From: Fusarium oxysporum f. sp. lycopersici 4287
Lineage: Eukaryota; Ascomycota; Sordariomycetes; Hypocreales; Nectriaceae
Reading direction: 5' to 3'
NCBI RefSeq assembly: GCF_000149955.1
Contig: NC_030993.1
Coordinates: 434,125 to 498,124, forward strand
DNA length: 64,000 nucleotides
Shown: positions 44,436 through 56,167 of the stretch, piece after piece
Layout: each line of letters starts with the position of its first letter
Position numbering within the stretch: the first letter of the stretch is position 1
Translations under genes and position numbers: made by a program
Notes under the pieces: model-generated
Told to the model about the DNA's origin: nothing
The model's input: only the letters and a program-made list of their open reading frames with translations
Database searches by the model: none

Positions 44436-46324
44436 TTAATCGGCTGGATGTAGAATTCCCGATCGCAAAAATGGCACCTCAAACCCTCTCACGCCTCCAT
44501 CGTCACCAACATACAGCAACACTCTGTCCAGAGACTCACCACCATAATGAACCCAATCCTGAATCGACCAGCCGACACAATTCATCTCTTCAATCTCATT
44601 CCCAGGAAGATCCGTTTCAAACCCCGAGTTGAGGTCAGGCCACAAATGCCATACCTCCTTCACAACAGGCTTCCCATCCAATGTCGCATTCTCACGAAGT
44701 TGACTGGGAAACACTCGGATCTTGGGTCCAACTTCTGGAAGAAAATCGCCTAGTGTAAGTCCCCAGATATCCGTAAGACTAGAGAGAATATCTGTGTTGT
44801 TACGATGAAGCGACGCGAGGACTAATGAGTCCTCGTCCTGCTCCAGTGCTGCCTCAATGAGAACACTGTGGGCTTGGCCGCTCATGTACCTCTGCTCAAA
44901 TCTCTTTGACTGCTCACGCGATACTTCATCCGCAGCGGCAACAAAAGTCGAAAACATAGCATTTGTAAGAATAGGCGCTGCCTTCATCGGGCCAGCAGTC
45001 AAGATGATGATCGCCAGACCGTAGTCATCAATAAAGCTGAGTTGACTTCTGTAGTTCTGCGCACCGCCACTCTTACCATAGACAGTAACAGCATGAGGAT
45101 GGTCTGGCGTGAGGCTTGATAGACGCAGTATTTCCCAAGGCATGCCAGTCAAGGAGTATGCATTTCCTGCAAAGGCACTGGGCTTGAGCCAGCCGTTGAT
45201 CTCCGTTGAAGTCATGTTCAAGGTTCTTGATAGCAAGGCATGTGAGAACTTTGCGAGATCAGCAAGAGAGGAGACCAACCCTCCTGCACTAATAACAGTC
45301 AGTACTCGAAGAGCAGCTTTTACATGATGAACTTACGGAGTGCTCAATTTGTAGTCCGAGCCCCAGCTGCTATCCCCAGACGGAATTACCGCCTTATCAT
45401 CATGGCCAGGCGAAGGAAAAGTATTGTTCATATCCAGGGGACCTGAAACAATTCCTTCGAGTAACTGTGCATAGGTCTTACCGGTATACACCTCAAGAGC
45501 CATACCAAGGATGACAAAGGCCATGTTTGAGTACGCTGGCCTTTCGTTGGGAGCAGTCTGGGGGTAAGACTCTTTCATTCCTGACAAAATCTCTGAAAAG
45601 CATTAGCATAGATCTCCATGCCTTGGGGTTCTTCGTACCTTGTCCTGTACAACCCTTGTTGAGACCTACAACACCACATGGTGGATAGTCGCCGTCCTCA
45701 ATGGGCGGAAGACCATATGCAAGGAAGACTTCTTTTAGGAGGTAAAAGTCTGAGAACCCATCTGAGGCAAGCGAGTTAGTTCTACACAGAAATAGGCAGA
45801 GAATTTTACTTACAGTTTGCTGGCGTACCACCCAAGTACGAAGCCAGCATCCTTAAACTCACATCCCTCCACTGAATCTTGGACTTCCCATCAAGCTCCG
45901 GAAGATACTCTGTAACCGGCGCATCAAGATCCATACCGCTCTTTAGGAGCACATAATCCGTAAACACCTTTGTTATAGATCCGATGAGATACTGAGAAGC
46001 TCTATCGAGCTTCTTGGTACCCTTTGTGTTGGCAGCTGCAAGATGATGGTACTCCCATATCGGCACACCAGGGTCGTCTTGACCCGCGCCTACGGCTGCA
46101 AGTGAGAACGAGACATTCTCTATGGGCCATCCTGCAGCGATTGAGCCTGAGAGAGCTGCGTTGAGAGTTTCAGTCAAGTTGGCCGCGGCTGCTTGGAAGA
46201 TTGGTGACTTGGCGAGGGCTGTTGGTCTTGGGAGAACAGGACTTTCGGGGCGACATTTGAGCTCCGCCGTAGCGAACTGAGCTGTCAAAGACAGGATTGA
46301 AGCGATTGAATGTGAGAGCTTCAT
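44436..46324 (-). CDS. Secreted beta-lactamase-like serine hydrolase (580 aa, four exons)
   Basis: The model is complement(44436-45288, 45337-45592, 45639-45761, 45814-46324); phases close to 580 aa. The start at 46324 gives a clear signal peptide MKLSHSIASILSLTAQFATA. The beta-lactamase/penicillin-binding fold (PF00144) shows the catalytic S116-x-x-K119 (GSITKVF) and the Y232-S-N motif (PAYSNMAF). A third box of the family is likely in TVYGKSGGAQ. A C-terminal extension of about 150 residues is typical of the fungal secreted members. These enzymes hydrolyse esters, amides or lactones; in fungi they include lactone-hydrolase-like and cluster-associated enzymes. The substrate here is unknown. 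Confidence 0.87.
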
Positions 46325-46697
46325 GATTGAGACCTCGTGGATAGAAACCGTCTTGTAAGTAACTCTTGTTATCATTCATCATTCCGACGAAAGCAGAGCT
46401 CTTATACATTCCATTTCACCCATCATGAAACCAATCAACAACCATTCGCGTCCAAAATACGAAATACGAAACAAACGCATCGTCAGATCCATCGTCATTC
46501 GATACTGAGATCTCGGAGTGAAGATCTAGATGATCGACACGGCAGTTGTAAGACGGCGTCGCGCTAAAGCAAGCTTGAATGCGAGATACGATGCACATCC
46601 CCATATTATTCTCTTGGCCCTGCACAACCACATGAACAACTCCGGCACTCACTTCTCCTCATCATAAGAAATAAATTATCTATTCATAACCCTCAAG
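46325..46697. other. Intergenic, no gene seen
   Basis: Promoter of the beta-lactamase-like gene and 3' flank of the aldo/keto reductase gene. Confidence 0.4.
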
Positions 46698-47864
46698 TTA
46701 AATCTTAGGTGTGTCCATGGCACTGGGTATCAACCTCCACCGCACCGCCGTCTCATCCCTCGGCACAACCCCCATATCCTCAACCCGTCTCGCATTAACA
46801 AAATCAGGACCGCCGCTCCCCCACGCATAATCCTTCCACTTCCCAAGCGCAGGCCACATCTTTTCTCTCACGAGACTCTCAATTTTTACCTTGCGCTGCG
46901 TCGCTTCTTCATCACCTACGAGGCCTACTACGCTCGTCCACAGGGCCCATGTTTCTTCGAGTTCGTCTACGCTGGAAACACCCATGACGCTTACGCCAAG
47001 ACGGCCTGTGTCGCTAGGATTTATCTTTGTTCCGAACCGTGAGCCTACGCGCGCCCAGTTCTCGAGCGCCCAGCGGATGGCCACTTCTTCGAGATGCTCG
47101 CCGGAGTCTTGGGCGATGCTGGAGAGTTTGGCGCATAGGTCGCGGAGTTCTTCTGGGGCAGGATGCCATGCGCGCATGGGGCTGTTGTCGATACCGCGGG
47201 TGGTTAATAGTCCCATACCGAGCATGCTGGCGTTCGGTACGCAGTCTACGCCTGCTGCTTGGAAGCGATCTAGCAATGCCTTGTTTCCCAGCTGGCTGTT
47301 CTGCACGCAGAAGTTGCTGTACGACATAACAGCGTCCAACGGCTCTCCAGTCTCGCGCAAGATCATCTCCGCCAGCGACGCAAGCGTATCAACTGGATAT
47401 CCACTGATTCCGACATATCGAACAAGACCTTGATCCCTCAAGTGTCGAAGCTCCGTAACAGCAGCGAGGACCTCCTCCGGCGAAACAAACTCCACATCAT
47501 GCGTGTACACAAGATCAAGATACGAAGTGCCCAGCCGTTCAAGACTGCGATAAACACTATATCGGATCCAAGCGGGTGAGTAATCAAACTCATCGCCCGC
47601 AATGCGCCCAGCTTTCGTGATGAGGAAGTAGTTCTCCCTAGGCGGGGGAGGCGTTAATTTTCGTAGCGCATCGCCGAGGAGGATCTCGGAGGGGCCGTAG
47701 TAGGGAGATGTATCGAAGCCGAGGATGTTGTGGGCGAGGGCGCGGCCTACGATGTCGGTGTAGGGCATATGAGTTGGATCGGGATGGTACTGGTGGTTGA
47801 ACGTTGCTGTTCCGAGGATGAGGGGAGGAATGACCTCCGAGAGAGGTTTTCTTTCGTCGGCCAT
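46698..47864 (-). CDS. ARA2: Aldo/keto reductase, D-arabinose 1-dehydrogenase type (388 aa)
   Basis: A single exon. The aldo/keto reductase tetrad is visible as D51 and Y56 (FDTSPYYG), K84 (LITKAG) and H122 (YTHDVEF). GLVRYVGISGYPVDTL, ASMLGMGLLTTRG and SVMGVSSVDELEETW match the ARA2 group. Yeast Ara2 is an NAD-dependent D-arabinose 1-dehydrogenase that feeds synthesis of D-erythroascorbate, an antioxidant. The protein is longer than a classical aldo/keto reductase (about 320 aa), as ARA2 homologs of filamentous fungi usually are. The orthology rests on motif resemblance. Confidence 0.85.
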   Translation of the reverse strand: MADERKPLSEVIPPLILGTATFNHQYHPDPTHMPYTDIVGRALAHNILGFDTSPYYGPSEILLGDALRKLTPPPPRENYFLITKAGRIAGDEFDYSPAWIRYSVYRSLERLGTSYLDLVYTHDVEFVSPEEVLAAVTELRHLRDQGLVRYVGISGYPVDTLASLAEMILRETGEPLDAVMSYSNFCVQNSQLGNKALLDRFQAAGVDCVPNASMLGMGLLTTRGIDNSPMRAWHPAPEELRDLCAKLSSIAQDSGEHLEEVAIRWALENWARVGSRFGTKINPSDTGRLGVSVMGVSSVDELEETWALWTSVVGLVGDEEATQRKVKIESLVREKMWPALGKWKDYAWGSGGPDFVNARRVEDMGVVPRDETAVRWRLIPSAMDTPKI

Positions 47865-48888
47865 GGTTAAGATTGAGAGAGAAGAGAATGCGCTTGAGAA
47901 TTGGATCTGGGAGTCTTGGGTCCGTTATTTTTTTGCGGCGTTGGAGTTTTCGGGTAGTGGAGGGGCTCGGCGATATCGGGATCTGATTAAAAACGCAGAA
48001 TTCACGAAACAAAATCACTGAAGAGATGGAAAATCTCTGTGAGGTCAAGATATCTATCACGAAAGGAAGAAAACAAAACAAAACAAGGGTCCGTTAGTAA
48101 TTTCAAGGGTCGCCCCTAATCGAGCGATCCATGGCCATCAAGCGCGATCGCGAGCGTATCTGTGTCACTCTGATGAATCATTATCAACAGAGATGGAATT
48201 TCCCGCCCGACGGACCGACAAGACCAAACCTGAAAGAGAAGTATTGGACCGAGTACGTAATTTGCGCATTCGGTTGCGCCATTTGAGGACCTGACCTGTC
48301 AAACGTGCACGTTGTTGTAAATCGTGAGGAGAACAGTGAAGAGAGGGGAATGGGATTGTTTTAAGGTGAGCGATCAGCAATGGAAGAATAAAATAGATTA
48401 GATCGTGACCCCCAAATGAAACCCCCAAAATGAGTGGATTCACTAACTTGTTCTATTTCCGTTCCATTACCTGTTCTATCGGATCTACTTTGTCTCCGAG
48501 CGGGGAGGACTGGGGTGCAGTGGTTCGAGATAGTATCGTGCCATATCTCATCTGAGTCGACTTATTCAAGATTGGAGCGGGAAAAGTGGTATGATTCCAG
48601 GAGCCAGTCCTTATCAATTATTGAAGCAAAAGTGGTGAGTATCTGAAGAGAGTCGAGTTTCATCCAATCCATATTTTACGCCCCGACTCCAAAACCAACC
48701 AGCAAAGAAAACAAGTAGAGTGGAAAATCCGATTACGCTTCATCATGACGCCTCGCTCAGTCCACTTTCCAAGGGGACTCCATTTCATATTCCAGGGACC
48801 TTGTAGATGCGCCAAGTCATTTACTGTACCATGATCAGATGTGAGGTTGCATTGGTCCTTGGTTGACACATGTCAAATACGTGGTGCA
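47865..48888. other. Intergenic, no gene seen
   Basis: Upstream DNA of the aldo/keto reductase gene; the right end is the 3' flank of the F-box/CDWC gene. No supported frame or RNA gene. Confidence 0.4.
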
Positions 48889-50392
48889 TCAGACTCGTCT
48901 GAGACCACGACCTCGACAGAAACACCCTGTAAAGCAAGTTAGATGATGCAAACGAATAATGATCAGAATAACATACAGTCGCACTAGGAACAGTCAGTAA
49001 GAATTCTGTTGTGTGGAAGATTGGGGAAACTTACAAAGGCGCTTGATGATCCTTCGTTGTGAATGAGACAGTATCCGCCGCCGCACTTTTTGCAAAACTT
49101 TTGCGTGCGTTCAATACAATCATTGCACTAGATACCAATTAGCTTCCATATTCAGTGACAGTAAAAGGTGGCGCACATTGATGCCGCATTCCCAGCAGCT
49201 TCGCGAAACATGTCTCTTCACATCACCACCACCAAAAGGATGATAACACGTCTCACACCACCACTTATTACACGCAACACAGAACCTATCCCTCAAACAA
49301 TCAGCACACCTCGGCACGAAATCCTCATGTCCCGGGCGCGGCGTTGTGGCAGCCTGCACGGATGACGAGAGGATCGGCGGCGGAGCTAGCAGCGGTAGCG
49401 AAGAGCAGTGCGTCTCAGCCGTCATGACACCCTCAGGCGCTTTGCCACAGCCCTGCGCAGCCGCCCACGGAGAACGTAGCGACCGCTGGGCTGCACGGCG
49501 AGGAGACGCTGCAGGACCCAAAGGCTGGTGAGCTGGCGTGGCGAGGACCTTGGCAGAGCACTGCGTCGAAGGAGATTAGGCTCTGGCAGGCGAGCATGCA
49601 TTGCGCCCAGTCGTCCATGTCGCTGGTGCTGTTGAGGACACGGCCCTTTTTGGACCACCAGGCATCGGAATCGTTGGCCTGCGCATTTTCATCGCAGGGC
49701 ATGGGGCCAAAGACGTAGATTGCTTTGAGTCGCGGGGTGTTCTCTGGGCGTGAGCTACGACAGGCGTATGCTAGCGCTGCGCGAAGCTTGCCGTGGTTCA
49801 GGTTATTGACGCCGCGGATCGAGAGCATGCGCACGCTGTATGACGGATCGTTGATGATCTCATGGCACAGCTCAGCTGTGACAGAGAGTCCGTCGAGGAT
49901 TAGAGATTGAACATCACGAAGAATATCGCGTTGTCGTAGGGTAGAGAATATGCCCCTCAAGGGCCCGGCGTAGAAGCTATGGATCCTGTAAGCTAACAGC
50001 CGTTTTAAAGTGGTCGCAGCGCAAAGGACAAGGGTACAGTGGACACGAGCAATGGAGTATGGATGGACTCACTCATCTTCAGTCAGGTAATCAGAAAGAG
50101 TGACATTATGCCAAACTGCAAGATTGCGCTCTGTTTCTTTATGCGCGTCTTCGCAATGCGCTGTCTTGACCCGTGTAAGATCGATGTGACGAAAGACACC
50201 GGGTGTTTCGTGGAGGAGGTAACGAATATCGCGACAGGTTGCGGCGAGGTTCAAAAGGCCTGATACGGGGAGGTAGGGAAGGGTGTGACGAAGGACGAGA
50301 GAATTGTATAGAGTGTCAAAGAGGGTCAAGCCCTTTGTTTGGATCTGAGTGATCTCTGCGCGCGTTTGGTGGTCGACGATAACTTGGCTCAT
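48889..50392 (-). CDS. F-box protein with Cys-rich CDWC-type C-terminus; 1-nt frameshift and a 7-nt microexon
   Basis: Exons (minus): 50073-50392, 49177-49985, 49035-49127, 48977-48983, 48889-48926. Exon 1 holds an F-box-like segment (NSLVLRHTLPYLPVSGLLNLAATCRDI). Exon 2 is open until FSVGGCAG, then runs into a stop. One extra G in a GGG run at 49451-49453 explains this: beyond it the expected CGKAPEG continues, and exon 2 is one base longer than the flanking intron phases allow. The C-terminal half is Cys-rich: CADCLRDRFCVACNKWWC, CWECGIN, CNDCIERTQKFCKKCGGGYC and finally CDWC, probably zinc-binding. The CDWC motif needs a 7-nt exon (TGCGACT) between two good introns. Uncorrected, the protein is truncated; either the assembly has an error or this allele is broken. 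Confidence 0.65.
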
Positions 50393-52380
50393 GTCAGGCT
50401 GGCATGAGTATTACAAGAGATTGGGTATTCAATGATGGAGCAGCCCAACTGGCAAGGAGGGCTAATGGGGGATATAAGGGGGGAAATGATAGAGAAAGAG
50501 AGGAGGAGTCATGAGGGTTGGTGGTGAAGGATATATAGCTATACACGGAGTACACATGTTGAGACAAGACATGAGGGATGGGCCGTGTCATGCCAGCGGC
50601 CAAAGCGGCAATGATTTACTAGGAACAGATTTGGTCTGGGGGAGATATGCGCCGTTTGGGTGGGATGGGGACATGCCCGGGATAATACAAAGATGGTCTG
50701 AGATGAGATTGGATTGGCGAGCCAAGTTCAGGTGGCTCGGAGGGTTTGACATGCTGCACGTTGTGAGTCAAGCTACAAGAGGTACGGAGCGCAATTACAT
50801 TACACAAGCTTGTTAGTTAAAAGCTTGGATGATCAAGTGGGGGACTCAACTCAACAACACCAAAAGAAGATACATAAAAAGAAAAAAACGTTCCGGCTGA
50901 ACCGGATACAGAATAACGGCATGCATAGTACAACGGTAGGAGGATGTGAATGTGAGAGGGGGGTCTTGGAGATCGGCCCGTGTGAGCAGTCGATGTGGGG
51001 ATTGGATGCATCTTCCAAGGTGAGAGAATCGGCCAGACTGATGATATCTTGACAAGATGGCATCACCAAAAAGACTAAGGTTGGGGGATCTTATCTCTCG
51101 AGGCGCACCATTCAATAGCTGAGCTTTGCGGCGGGAGCTAACGAGCATGGGTAGGTTCGTGTAGGGGTCCTTTCAACTCCGTAGATCAAAAGAGCCCCCT
51201 TTGGCGGGTAAAATGAGCTGTGTCACATTTGAGAGAGAGAAGGTGTACAGCTACCCTGATCAACATACCAGGTCTTTTGCAGATCCTACATTTCGGCGTC
51301 CGAAATTGCCAAGATAAGCTCTGGTGCAGGGAAATGATGAAATGAGCATCTTTTCAGGGCATACAGTCTTTCAAATTAGTTGGCTCAGTCGCAAAGAAAG
51401 CTTGGAACTGGTAGTGTCAATCTAACCAAGCTCTGTATATCTCGTCGGTCCGGGGATGCATTGCCGGGTCTCATCATGACCGCCTGAATTCAGCCATCAT
51501 GGATGGGTTGCGCTGCATTTAGCCATTCTGTGGGGGTCAAAACACACAAACACCAACTCTGTTTCACTCAGAGTCGCGGACTTGTAAGAGCGGTGAATAA
51601 AAAAAAAGAGATGTTTGGGGTCTTTGTTTCGATCGACGTTATGGCCATGCAGATTGCCAAGACGGATCTGCTGGGTGATTATGCTCTGTGCCGCGCCCTC
51701 ATTATACTGGAATTACGCGTAGTTGCTTAAGCCACGTTGCGACGCTGATGATCACTGAACAACAACATTACTGGCGATGCATTGCTGGGTTGCCTTGCTA
51801 CGTGTAAAGTGAGGCGGGATTCTCCCCGGGTTGCACGGAAACTTGGTCGATGTTTTAAACAGGGTATGAGGCTATAGTCTGTAGTCTAATTTTAACCATG
51901 ATATTAAGAGTTGGGCATTGTCTGTGCTTTGAGTCAACTCATGATACGGATCTGCGAGATCTAATGACAGCTCTGATACCGAATGTGTACGAGGTGGACA
52001 GCCTGTCAAATCGATGAGTGCTCGTGGTGTCGGTGTTTTGTTAGTCCGTCGGAGAACGGATTTCCGATTATGTAAGGCCCGTAGGCAGCTCAGATCTGAT
52101 CTGTCTGTCTTCTGGACGATGCTGGAAGAACGTCACCGAAATGGCTGACTGAGCATCGCCGCTGAGAGTCTGTTTCTCGTGATTCAGTCGGTATTAACGA
52201 CATTTTGGATTTCAAGCAAAAAATAGTTTTAATTGATCTTGTCATTTCTATCCCTGTTTCTCGCTTTATGACTATCATATTTCGTGCTTGATTCTACTAC
52301 TACGTAATTGCATCTTATCAACCCCCACCAAATCATTCCAGGCCCTCACATCATAACTTCTACACATTGCAGCCCAAATC
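50393..52380. other. About 2 kb divergent intergenic region, no gene seen
   Basis: Lies between the F-box/CDWC gene and the UFD1-like gene, which are divergently transcribed. Frames here are short. It may hold long 5' leaders for both genes. Confidence 0.4.
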
Positions 52381-54633
52381 ATGGAAGAGCCTGCACCCCT
52401 GCGCTGGTCGAGCGCATTACCCGTGATAAGTCCCTCTGCGATAGCGACCAAGAATCTTCGCGGCGACAAGATTCTTCTTCCACAATCTGCTCTTGAACAA
52501 CTTTTAGCTGCGGCGCGATCTCGACCTTCGACAACGACTGCCCGATCAGATCCATGGTCATATTCCTCGAGCGACGCCGATACCGCACAACAACTACCGA
52601 ATCCTTTAATATTCCGACTTGTGAATCCTAAGAATAAGAATGCTGTCTTTGCGGGTATCAGAGAGTTTTCAGCGTCGGAGGGAACGTTGGGGTTGAGTCC
52701 GTGGTTGACAGAAGCCTTGGGTATTCAAGAAGATGAATGCGTGTCGCCGAAAGAGGTGATAGATCTGGAACAAGACACAGCGCAGAACAGCGAACGAATG
52801 GACGTGGATGGCATTCAGATCAAAGTCGAGGCGCGACAACTTCCCAAGGGCACATACGTTCGACTCAGACCCTTAGAAGCAGGCTACAACCCTGATGACT
52901 GGAAACCATTACTCGAGCGACAATTACGAGAGAACTTTACAACACTAAGCAAAGGCTCAATGTTGGCAGTAAAGGGTGCGCGCGGGGAGGAGTTCAAGCT
53001 GCTCGTGGATAAGGTCGCTCCCGAGGGAGATGGCATCTGTGTCGTGGACACGGATCTCGAAGTCGATATCGAAGCTCTGGACGAGGAACAAGCGCGAGAA
53101 ACATTACGACGAATCATGTCTGCGCAAAGAGGATCTACGGATGGAAGTTCTACTGGTGGAGAGATTGACATCTGGAAGGCTGTTGAGGGGCAGGTTCTTG
53201 AGGGTGAATACGTCGATTACGTGCTTCCCTCGTGGAATAAATCACAACCTCTTGCCATTGAGCTTACTACCGGCGAAGACGAAGATGCGCTCGATTTATT
53301 TGTTACACCGAAATCTTCACGACAACGAGCGCTGCCACGAGAAAGTGTTCATGTCTTTGGGGATTTTTCACCGGCGGTTGATGGGGTCAAGAGGATTGTG
53401 ATAAGTCCTACGAATGTGGAACTGGAGGGAGCGGAGCAGATCACAATATCAGTTCATGGATATAGACATCCAGACGCTACGGAATCTCCGAAGACATTGC
53501 AGTACTCGCTACGAGCCAAGGTGGACTTACAAGACGCCAAGGACGGAACGAATGGGCTATCCAATGGGGCCGGCGAACAAGAACACTCTCCCGATGAGGA
53601 GCAGTGTAGTAACTGTTTACAATTCGTCCCCAAGCGGACGATGGTGCTACACGAAAACTTCTGTCGGCGAAACAATGTTGTTTGCCCCAAGTGCAAATCC
53701 GTGTTCAAGAAGGGCTCTCCGGAGTGGGAAGCACATTGGCATTGTGAAAAGGACAGTGCTTTTGGGAACTCGACGCAGAGCAAGGCGAAGCATGACGATA
53801 TCTTTCACACGGGGCGACAATGCCCAAACTGCGAGTTTTCGACGAATTCAATGGCTGATTTGGCGCGACATCAGACGAGCGTGTGTCCTGGGAAGTTGAT
53901 CCTCTGTCGGTTCTGCCATCTTGAGGTTCCTCAAGAAGGGGATCCCTTCAATCCAAGTCCAGAGGTCGTTCTGTCTGGATTAACAGCTCACGAACTTGCA
54001 GATGGAACACGGACAACAGAGTGCCATCTTTGCGACAAGATCGTTCGTCTGAAAGATATGGAGACACATCTCAAACACCACGAACTCGACAAAGTATCTC
54101 GTCTCAAACCACCAATCTGCCGCAACGCCAACTGCGGAAGAACAATGTTCGGCGTCGGATCAAGAGGCCAAGTCCGTCAAACAGCCTCCACTGATCAAGC
54201 CTCCAACGACATCGGTCTCTGTTCAATCTGCTTCGGGCCCCTATACGTCAGCATGCACGACCCTGAAGGCAAAGCCCTCAAACGACGCATCGAGCGACGC
54301 TATCTCGGACAACTCATGACAGGCTGCGGAAAATCCCACTGCGCGAATCCATGGTGTAAAACGGGACGCGCAAACGCAGGTCTTGAGGCGAAACCGTCCA
54401 GTGCGAGGGAGGTTCTACCGCTGGTGAAGCCGCTGCTGGGCGATGTGACGAATATGGATGCGCCGCTGTGGTTTTGCACGGATGAGGGGAGTCAGAGGGG
54501 GAGGAAGCTGGCGGAGATGATGGCGGAGGAGGGGGTTTGGGATGTTGAGTGGTGTATTGCTGCGGCGGAGGCTGAGAAGGGGAGTTTGGAGAGGATGAGG
54601 GACTGGTTGCAGGCTTGGGCGCCTACGAAGTAG
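52381..54633 (+). CDS. UFD1-like protein with zinc fingers, AZUL-like and UBA-like C-terminus (750 aa)
   Basis: A single exon. The N-terminal 230 residues follow the UFD1 fold (KILLPQSALEQLL, NPLIFRLVNP, LGLSPWLTEALGI, LPKGTYVRLRPLEAGY, FTTLSKGSMLAV). Cys/His clusters follow from about residue 410: CSNCLQFVPKRTMVLHENFC, CPKCKSVF, CPNCEFSTNSMADLARH and CHLCDKIVRLKDMETHLKHH. Residues 633-662 (RRYLGQLMTGCGKSHCANPW) match the AZUL zinc-finger pattern of UBE3A, and residues 717-747 look like a UBA-type helix bundle. UFD1 works with NPL4 and Cdc48/p97 to extract ubiquitylated proteins; AZUL binds the proteasome subunit RPN10. The protein is about twice the length of canonical UFD1 and is probably a separate fungal relative. 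The AZUL and UBA assignments are by eye. Confidence 0.85.
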   Translation: MEEPAPLRWSSALPVISPSAIATKNLRGDKILLPQSALEQLLAAARSRPSTTTARSDPWSYSSSDADTAQQLPNPLIFRLVNPKNKNAVFAGIREFSASEGTLGLSPWLTEALGIQEDECVSPKEVIDLEQDTAQNSERMDVDGIQIKVEARQLPKGTYVRLRPLEAGYNPDDWKPLLERQLRENFTTLSKGSMLAVKGARGEEFKLLVDKVAPEGDGICVVDTDLEVDIEALDEEQARETLRRIMSAQRGSTDGSSTGGEIDIWKAVEGQVLEGEYVDYVLPSWNKSQPLAIELTTGEDEDALDLFVTPKSSRQRALPRESVHVFGDFSPAVDGVKRIVISPTNVELEGAEQITISVHGYRHPDATESPKTLQYSLRAKVDLQDAKDGTNGLSNGAGEQEHSPDEEQCSNCLQFVPKRTMVLHENFCRRNNVVCPKCKSVFKKGSPEWEAHWHCEKDSAFGNSTQSKAKHDDIFHTGRQCPNCEFSTNSMADLARHQTSVCPGKLILCRFCHLEVPQEGDPFNPSPEVVLSGLTAHELADGTRTTECHLCDKIVRLKDMETHLKHHELDKVSRLKPPICRNANCGRTMFGVGSRGQVRQTASTDQASNDIGLCSICFGPLYVSMHDPEGKALKRRIERRYLGQLMTGCGKSHCANPWCKTGRANAGLEAKPSSAREVLPLVKPLLGDVTNMDAPLWFCTDEGSQRGRKLAEMMAEEGVWDVEWCIAAAEAEKGSLERMRDWLQAWAPTK

Positions 54634-56167
54634 GGTTGTGTATAATTTGATGATTATGATGATGTGGTGTTGGGGCGATGAGGATAGAGATAGACGGTAT
54701 AGAGCACGCTACAACTGCAACCACTTTGACAATATGATAAATATGGATCAAATCGCAAAGCTTAGCTTCTAAGATGCCGAATACGGATTTGAAGACGACG
54801 CATAGTTACATTCACATCACCATCCGGATCATTCGGAGGAGGTCAGACGATGGTCTGATTCTCACCAGCATAACTGTAATTCCTGAGATCACAATTACTC
54901 TGTCCATAATCATATGCATAATTCGAAACACTTATCAGTCATCTTGAAAAAGATCCATGTGAAACAGAAATGCTTGTTTCTTGATTTTTGACATTCTGGG
55001 TTCGAGGATCTTCACCTTTAGTGACGGCCCATGACGTTGACGGGCGATGCCGAGTCAGGACTGCAGATCTGTGAGAAATGTCGAGACAAAAAAGAAAAAA
55101 AGAAAATACAGAGCACAAGTCCAGGGTAAAGCTGTTAATTACTGAGCTGATGATGATGCGGGCCTCAATCCGCAAGAGATACAGGTGAGGAGATACTGGT
55201 TGGCATGGAATATCACCATGTTCAAGGTTTACACCAAGAGATAGCTCTGCCAGGATAGCTTACGACGCTTGTAGGGTTGGAAGGTTCTCCAACTTGAGCG
55301 AGTGAGTTGTCAACGTCAATGTCAATTCGATTCCTCAGTCATCAACTTGAGACATACCTTGCTCTCCCCTTCAACACCAACAAATCTGTATCTTGCTCTT
55401 CTTTTTTACTTCTCTCTTTTTATTGAATAGCTTCGCGCTACCCCGCGGACTAAGGTACCCTTTTCTCACCATTTACCCACCCGCCTGGCTCGCGGGCTCC
55501 AGTATCCGATCTCAGCTAAACCAGGTCCAGGACTTGTTACCCAGCAGGGACCACCAGCTGTTCTAGGCTTTAGCTTCAGCACCCTACGGCCGTTGTTACA
55601 GGCTGCCTCCTCCCCCCAACCTCATCTCAATTGATTTGATTCAATCAACAACCAACAACGTCCGTTATCGCTCCACTCCCATCCATTATCATCATCCTTT
55701 CAAAACTCCAACTTTCTTTGATCACGATACATACTCATCAACGACTGAGCTACAGTATTGCTGGCAAAGACCCCCCAGGCTGTCAATACCACCTTCTCCA
55801 TACACTATCAGCCCAAGCGAGATGCCCTCTGTGGTGACCCCCGTCGTCTGACGCCCGGCCCCTCCCCCATTCTATCGTGTCCCCATTTGCATCAGCTCCA
55901 ATCCCCATCCCAACCCATCGCGGGACATTCGGTAACTCTTCCTATCGAGACAAGCTCCTTGCTCTTGTCTCACTCGATATCGCTCAACACAACACAATTC
56001 AAACCTCAAACTTCTTCTCCTCATCCACTAAGGTACTCTCTCTTTTTCCTCACGATTATCGGTGACGACAACACCCCTGCCCTGGTCCACGCCAGATAAG
56101 ACCAGCCCAAGTGCGCGATTGCGCCACATAACCCAGCCGCTGTCGTCTTCTCTTTCACATCTTCACC
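54634..56167. other. Intergenic, probable long 5' leader of SIP5
   Basis: The last 800 bases are pyrimidine-rich and contain several CAACA/CATC stretches, as in long fungal 5' leaders. Short frames in this part (for example 55636-55851) could be upstream ORFs. No other gene seen. Confidence 0.45.
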
